Shown here one piece after another: positions 60,209 to 64,000 of a stretch of DNA of 64,000 nucleotides. Within the stretch, counting starts at the first letter, position 1; every line of letters starts with the position of its first letter. The stretch is from Gammaproteobacteria bacterium. GTDB taxonomy: Bacteria > Pseudomonadota > Gammaproteobacteria > Pseudomonadales > IMCC2047. The translations under genes and the position numbers were made by a program. The DNA lies in the NCBI GenBank assembly GCA_021773395.1, contig JAJFKB010000002.1, positions 62,001-126,000 on the forward strand. The letters run 5' to 3'. The notes under the pieces are model-generated. The model was not told the DNA's origin. It ran no database searches and was given only the letters and a program-made list of their open reading frames with translations.

Positions 60209-61601
60209 GATGAAGTTTCCTGCCATTGGAATGGAAATCGATGGGGAGTTCATGATCAACGTGGATTGCCAGCTCGACACCGGCGGGCACGAAAACCGCA
60301 TCGAAACTCTGTGCCTGGCGCTCGCGCAACCACTGGGCGACTTCGTCGCTACCGCCGCTCAGGGTTTTGCCCAATACGTATTTACCGGTCTCACCGGAGA
60401 CCACTCGGGTGGCCGAGCCTGAATCATTGATCAGTGTTGTGGTTTCGGCCTGTGCTGCCGCTTCACCCGCGGCTTCAAGGGCCATCACGCCAATGCGTTG
60501 TGTCAGGAATGCGGGAGCGTTGGTCTTGCGTTCGCCCGTGATACAGGGGATACCCCGCGCATCGGAGATCCAGCCCAGCGGTCTATTGCTGTTTCCGCCA
60601 CTGGTTCCACTGGAACCACCCCGTTGGTTGTTAGTGCTGGCCCTGTCATCACTGGAAAGTGTCTGAATGGTGCCGTCCTCGAATACGAAGGTCACCGATT
60701 CCAGCTTCCCCGTCACGCAAGAGAGCGTCCAATCGCCAACGGCCGTACCACTCCAGATCATGCCCTCGAGGCCAGGAATGCGCAGCCCATTGGCGGCGAG
60801 GTTTTCCTTGCCGGTCATCACCTTGAACGGCATGGGGTCGCGCACCTGTCCCTGAATTGGCACTCTGCCTACCAAGGCAGTCATGCCGGTGGAGCCAATC
60901 AGAGTGGCATTGCGCGGCACGGTGTAGACCGGCAGAGCGGTATTGAGGGCTTCGGATCCTTTCGTTACTAGCGCTTTCACCTCCGGACCGGCGCTAACTA
61001 ACGCATTACGGCTACCGCGACTGAAGCGGTTGAGCAACGTCTCCTTATCATTGTCAGCCGACGGCATGAGCTCCAGGGGGTTAACCCACACCAATGCTTC
61101 CGACTCCGCCGCCGATGTGCTGACACCCTCCAGACCGAGCCCAACCGGAATATCAGAACCGGTGGAAGACCGCTGTGTCGATGACGTCCCAAAGCGGTTA
61201 GCCAGGGAATCCACTCTCGCCGTCAACGCGGCGATGGCCGACGTGGTTTCGTTGGACGCGGCGTCGCTACGCTTTGCCTCCAAGACTGTCTGCACTCTCG
61301 ACAGCACGTTGTTTTCAATCTGCTTTCGGTCTTCGATCAGATCTCGATTCTCCTGTTTGAGAGCGGTGTTATCCCGGCGCAGGGCATTGAGCTCCGAAGT
61401 CATGGCGCTGACGTTGGCCGTCAGTGTCTTGATGGTATCCGCCGGTGTATCGGCATCCGGTTTCGGTGCCTGTGGCACGGCGTCCAACAGCTGAGGCTGC
61501 TTGTCACTCAGGGAGCAGGACTTCATCGCGACGAGCACTGCCATCAGCACAACGAAACCGGCAAGAAGGGGTAACAAACGATTACTGGTGACCATCGACA
61601 T
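60138..61601 (-). CDS. ICE conjugation protein, PFL_4705 family (TraB-like)
   Basis: 487 residues: one membrane helix (about 10-28), a coiled coil (about 55-130; L-R-R-D-N-T-A-L-K-Q-E-N-R-D-L), a Thr/Ser linker, and a beta-rich VirB10-like domain with V-P-I-Q-G-Q-V-R-D-P-M-P-F-K-V. Family TIGR03752. It spans the periplasm in the secretion core. The N-terminus has a Cys (K-S-C) after the helix. Confidence 0.87.
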   Translation of the reverse strand: MSMVTSNRLLPLLAGFVVLMAVLVAMKSCSLSDKQPQLLDAVPQAPKPDADTPADTIKTLTANVSAMTSELNALRRDNTALKQENRDLIEDRKQIENNVLSRVQTVLEAKRSDAASNETTSAIAALTARVDSLANRFGTSSTQRSSTGSDIPVGLGLEGVSTSAAESEALVWVNPLELMPSADNDKETLLNRFSRGSRNALVSAGPEVKALVTKGSEALNTALPVYTVPRNATLIGSTGMTALVGRVPIQGQVRDPMPFKVMTGKENLAANGLRIPGLEGMIWSGTAVGDWTLSCVTGKLESVTFVFEDGTIQTLSSDDRASTNNQRGGSSGTSGGNSNRPLGWISDARGIPCITGERKTNAPAFLTQRIGVMALEAAGEAAAQAETTTLINDSGSATRVVSGETGKYVLGKTLSGGSDEVAQWLRERQAQSFDAVFVPAGVELAIHVDHELPIDFHSNGRKLHHETNLFQQATITFGSGSGGSGLD

Positions 61602-61635
61602 AGGGTAGATTCCTATCCTCTCTCAAAACGCCACA

Positions 61636-62481
61636 TCAAAAGGCCGCATCAAAGCGCCGATCCGACACCAGATAGACGGCTGTGGTATCAGCCTCACTGC
61701 CAGCGGGTAACAGGCGATTGTGCTGAAAGGTTGCCGCCAGCCATGACCCGCGCAGTTCGCGTGGATCCAGCACGACGGGGCTTTGGGTACGATTGATCAG
61801 CCTGACGGCAGTGACGTACCGCAAACCCGCCTTCCAGGCAGCAACCGGCACGGCTTCGATCTTGCCGCCCAATACCAGATCGACCGGTTCGGGGTTCACG
61901 GGTATGGCTACCACGCCCGGCTGCCGGGGGATCAGTCGTGTTGGCGCATAGAGTTGTTGCGCGGCATAACGGGTTAAAGCGGCATAACCCAAAGGCTGTG
62001 ATCGCTTGTCCGATGTCGTCTGATCGGCACCAGCATCTTGCGGTGGCTTTTGTGATGAATTCTGCCGTGACTTGTGTGGTGATTGCAGCAGTACCTGCAC
62101 ATCCGGCAATGATCCACTGTCTGATCCACCTGGCGCCGCTAATATATCGAGGACGTAGATCGGGCCGTCAGTTTCCGAGCGCACCATGACACGGGTGGGC
62201 TCAAAGGCTTGCCTGGCCAACAGGTATAGGGTGCCGTTGATGCTTTGGCTGCGCAGCAACGGTGTCAGTGACTGCGGCAACGCGATGCTCACCGAATCCG
62301 GAAAATGCACCATGCGCTCTTCACCCACGACCAACGGAATGGCGATGGGCGCTTTGTCCCAGACAACGCGTTCCGGAACGTTCGAGGCCGCGTCATCGAC
62401 TTGTGCAAAGGACAGCAGCGGGAAACAGAGGCCGAGTAAAACGATCCATCTCAATGACGCAAAGAAATCACGGGGATTCAT
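61636..62481 (-). CDS. ICE conjugation protein, PFL_4704 family (TraK-like)
   Basis: 281 residues with signal peptide (1-25; L-L-S-F-A-Q) and beta-rich mature region including R-M-V-H-F-P-D-S-V-S-I-A-L-P. A Ser/Gln-rich linker (about 130-160) precedes a second domain with V-T-A-V-R-L-I-N-R. Family TIGR03749. Functions in the outer-membrane part of the core. Overlaps the previous gene by 4 bases. Confidence 0.85.
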   Translation of the reverse strand: MNPRDFFASLRWIVLLGLCFPLLSFAQVDDAASNVPERVVWDKAPIAIPLVVGEERMVHFPDSVSIALPQSLTPLLRSQSINGTLYLLARQAFEPTRVMVRSETDGPIYVLDILAAPGGSDSGSLPDVQVLLQSPHKSRQNSSQKPPQDAGADQTTSDKRSQPLGYAALTRYAAQQLYAPTRLIPRQPGVVAIPVNPEPVDLVLGGKIEAVPVAAWKAGLRYVTAVRLINRTQSPVVLDPRELRGSWLAATFQHNRLLPAGSEADTTAVYLVSDRRFDAAF

Positions 62482-63155
62482 GGGGAGGTTTCCTTATTGG
62501 TAATGGCGCCAGTCACCCTGGGTTCAGCCAGCTCGACATCGGTTAATCGACGCGGGCCGTCGCTGGCATAGCCATCGAGTACCAGCCCCCAGGGATTGGC
62601 CTCCGGATCGATAGCCTGACGCACCACCCGAATCGGGTAGCGAATCGTGGTTTGCTTGACGGTCATGCCTTTCACGGACTCCAGCAGATCCAGATCCAGC
62701 CAGACAATCCAGACATCGGGCGACAACACATCGACGCGACGTTCTTCGTAGCCGTGTCCTGGCACCTCATGGACACCGCGCACCCGGTAGGCCAACTCGC
62801 CGCGCCGGGCTTTGAGTTCCATATCGGCGATCAGGTCATTGCGGTAGCGCGGTGTCAGGTAGGGCGAGATCCGAAAAATCGCGCTGCCGTAATCCGTTGC
62901 GCCGTTGTCGGGCCAGCGATTGAGTTGCTGAAAGATATAGAACGCAAAGGCATAGACATTGGCCGGAGGCACCTCCTCGGCCGCCAACACAGCGCCCGAG
63001 CGCAGATCGGGTGGTACGTAAACCCGCAGCTGCTTGGGTGCCTGGCTCCAGCCGATCCAGAGCGCAAGAATGATCAGGCCTTGCAAGCCAATCACGATCC
63101 ACAGGGAACGCAAATGGGACCGCACGTTATCGATTTCGAGTCGGTAGCGACGCAT
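62478..63155 (-). CDS. ICE conjugation protein, PFL_4703 family (TraE-like position)
   Basis: 225 residues: M-R-R-Y-R-L-E-I-D-N, one membrane helix (about 18-36), and a periplasmic domain with R-V-Y-V-P-P-D-L-R-S-G. Family TIGR03746. The start lies 29 bases inside the end of the previous gene and matches the family N-terminus. VirB8/TraE-like role inferred from position and topology. Confidence 0.85.
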   Translation of the reverse strand: MRRYRLEIDNVRSHLRSLWIVIGLQGLIILALWIGWSQAPKQLRVYVPPDLRSGAVLAAEEVPPANVYAFAFYIFQQLNRWPDNGATDYGSAIFRISPYLTPRYRNDLIADMELKARRGELAYRVRGVHEVPGHGYEERRVDVLSPDVWIVWLDLDLLESVKGMTVKQTTIRYPIRVVRQAIDPEANPWGLVLDGYASDGPRRLTDVELAEPRVTGAITNKETSP

Positions 63156-63507
63156 AATGCGTTCTCCCTATATCCCAGGACCCACTGCGTAGTACCCAAG
63201 GCGTGCGATACAGCCCCATCGTCTGCAGACGGATACGCAGCCATTGCTGGTAATAGCCTTCAGGCCGGCCGCGTTTGATCCGCTGAAACAGCGTCGCCAT
63301 AGCGACCACTGTGGCCACCACACCGACACCGGCAATACCAAAACCCATGGTGATGGCACCCAGCAACCAAGCCAATAACAGACTGAGGGGCAGCCAACTC
63401 ACAATCGCCAACCCCACAATCATGCCCAGCTCTGAAGAAGAGCAACCTTTAAAGATGGCGGGCTCGGCATTGAGCCGATCCGCCAGAATTTCATGGTCGT
63501 TGGACAT
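63127..63507 (-). CDS. Conjugative transfer membrane protein (TIGR03750 family)
   Basis: 126 residues with two helices (about 28-48 and 52-70), then R-I-K-R-G-R-P-E-G-Y-Y-Q-Q and a basic tail. Family TIGR03750, TraL-like by order. G-C-S-S-S-E-L is the conserved cytoplasmic start of the first helix. Overlaps the next gene by 29 bases. Confidence 0.85.
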   Translation of the reverse strand: MSNDHEILADRLNAEPAIFKGCSSSELGMIVGLAIVSWLPLSLLLAWLLGAITMGFGIAGVGVVATVVAMATLFQRIKRGRPEGYYQQWLRIRLQTMGLYRTPWVLRSGSWDIGRTHYASLPTRNR

Positions 63508-63545
63508 TCGCGTCTCCTACGGCAAGTTGATATTGACGCTGGCTG

Positions 63546-63923
63546 TTAAATAACCCCAGCCGCTTCTGTGAGCAGATAGCTGGCGAAGATCAGCACGATC
63601 GCACCGACAATCCCCAGCACACCGACTTCGGCCCACTCCGCCTTGCCCTGGCGAGCTTCATTGAATTTTGCAAATCCCAGATAGGCGATCCAGAGAAAAC
63701 CAAGCACGGCGATGGCCAGTCCAAGTACCAAACCACCATCTTTGATGTAGCCCTGAATCAAGCCGATCCAGTCACCCGCTGGCGGCGCTGTACTCGGCGC
63801 AACCGGTGTCGGCAACGCCGCCCAGAGCGGCAGTGGGAATAGCACCACGGCCGCTGCCAATAGCGACTTGTGGATGGCAGCCGATTTCTTGTTAAAACCG
63901 CTTATTGGTTTTGATGTATCCAT
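63546..63923 (-). CDS. Pilin-like ICE membrane protein (PFL_4702 family)
   Basis: 125 residues from ATG 63923, which has AGAGGA eight bases upstream; the frame to 63989 has none. Long basic signal peptide (to A-L-P, about 38), then two helices (L-V-L-G-L-A-I-A-V-L-G-F-L-W and V-L-G-I-V-G-A-I-V-L-I-F). TIGR03745, with the layout of conjugative pilin precursors. The 77 bases beyond it include a GGGG/CCCC hairpin and a T run; no gene end could be assigned there. Confidence 0.8.
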   Translation of the reverse strand: MDTSKPISGFNKKSAAIHKSLLAAAVVLFPLPLWAALPTPVAPSTAPPAGDWIGLIQGYIKDGGLVLGLAIAVLGFLWIAYLGFAKFNEARQGKAEWAEVGVLGIVGAIVLIFASYLLTEAAGVI

Positions 63924-64000
63924 AACAAATATCCTCTTCTGTAACGCTGTTAAAAAGGGGAACAACCCCCGCATCCCACTGCTCTGCATCGCCGTTTGCC

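Overview
This window looks like one arm of an integrative and conjugative element (ICE) in a gammaproteobacterium, probably an aquatic or marine one. No taxonomic marker is present, so that placement is an inference from gene relatedness. The left edge (1-1222) holds the start of a secreted thrombospondin-C-like protein and a csrA homologue. At 1290-1334 lies the 3' half of a tRNA-Asp(GTC) gene without its 5' half, followed by phased short repeats and a P4-type tyrosine integrase. This is the usual appearance of an element end. From about 50.4 kb to the right edge the minus strand encodes the mating-pair-formation genes of the PFL_47xx / ICE-type IV secretion family (TraG, TraH, TraU, TrbC, TraC, TraB, TraK and small membrane proteins). 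The coupling protein, relaxase and other element end must lie beyond the window.

The 47 kb between integrase and conjugation genes is cargo, mostly on the minus strand. (a) 3.0-5.2 kb: a mercury-type regulator and transport operon (merR, a GDCCVxC protein, merT, merP, an outer-membrane barrel) without a reductase. (b) 5.7-13.8 kb: envelope and stress genes (ion channel, a lycopene-cyclase-domain gene with an in-frame stop, a CPA2 antiporter, fatty acid cis/trans isomerase, a phospholipase D/cardiolipin synthase, a membrane methyltransferase) and internally deleted copies of ftsH and hflK. (c) 14.2-23 kb: a tightly overlapped metabolic operon. A nucleoside/AMP phosphorylase-like enzyme, PRPP synthetase, beta-CASP hydrolase, acetate kinase, divergent phosphoketolase and an orphan Rieske protein suggest that nucleotides are broken down to sugar phosphates and acetyl phosphate for ATP. 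(d) 23-28.5 kb: a copper operon (CueR-like regulator, CopA, cupredoxin, PII-like protein, DUF2933, methyltransferase, Met-rich protein). (e) 28.5-40.4 kb: a CusCBA-type efflux system with porin, cytochrome c, lipoprotein, cupredoxin, DUF411 and small exported proteins.

At 40.6-41.5 kb a scrapyard of mobile-element fragments (frameshifted transposase, a piece of group II intron-type reverse transcriptase, IS-end repeats) separates this minus-strand block from (f) 41.5-49.9 kb: a plus-strand zinc/cobalt/cadmium-type block (ArsR regulator with operator, CDF transporter, three small exported proteins, CzcCBA, PII-like protein, terminator). Blocks e and f carry the same kinds of exported accessory proteins, and the RND and copper operons are each accompanied by a PII-like protein.

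Inside the conjugation block an AbiEi/AbiEii toxin-antitoxin pair with its own promoter sits between the traC-like and trbC-like genes, a position suited to stabilising the element. Together the genes describe a mobile metal- and envelope-stress island with an energy-scavenging module.
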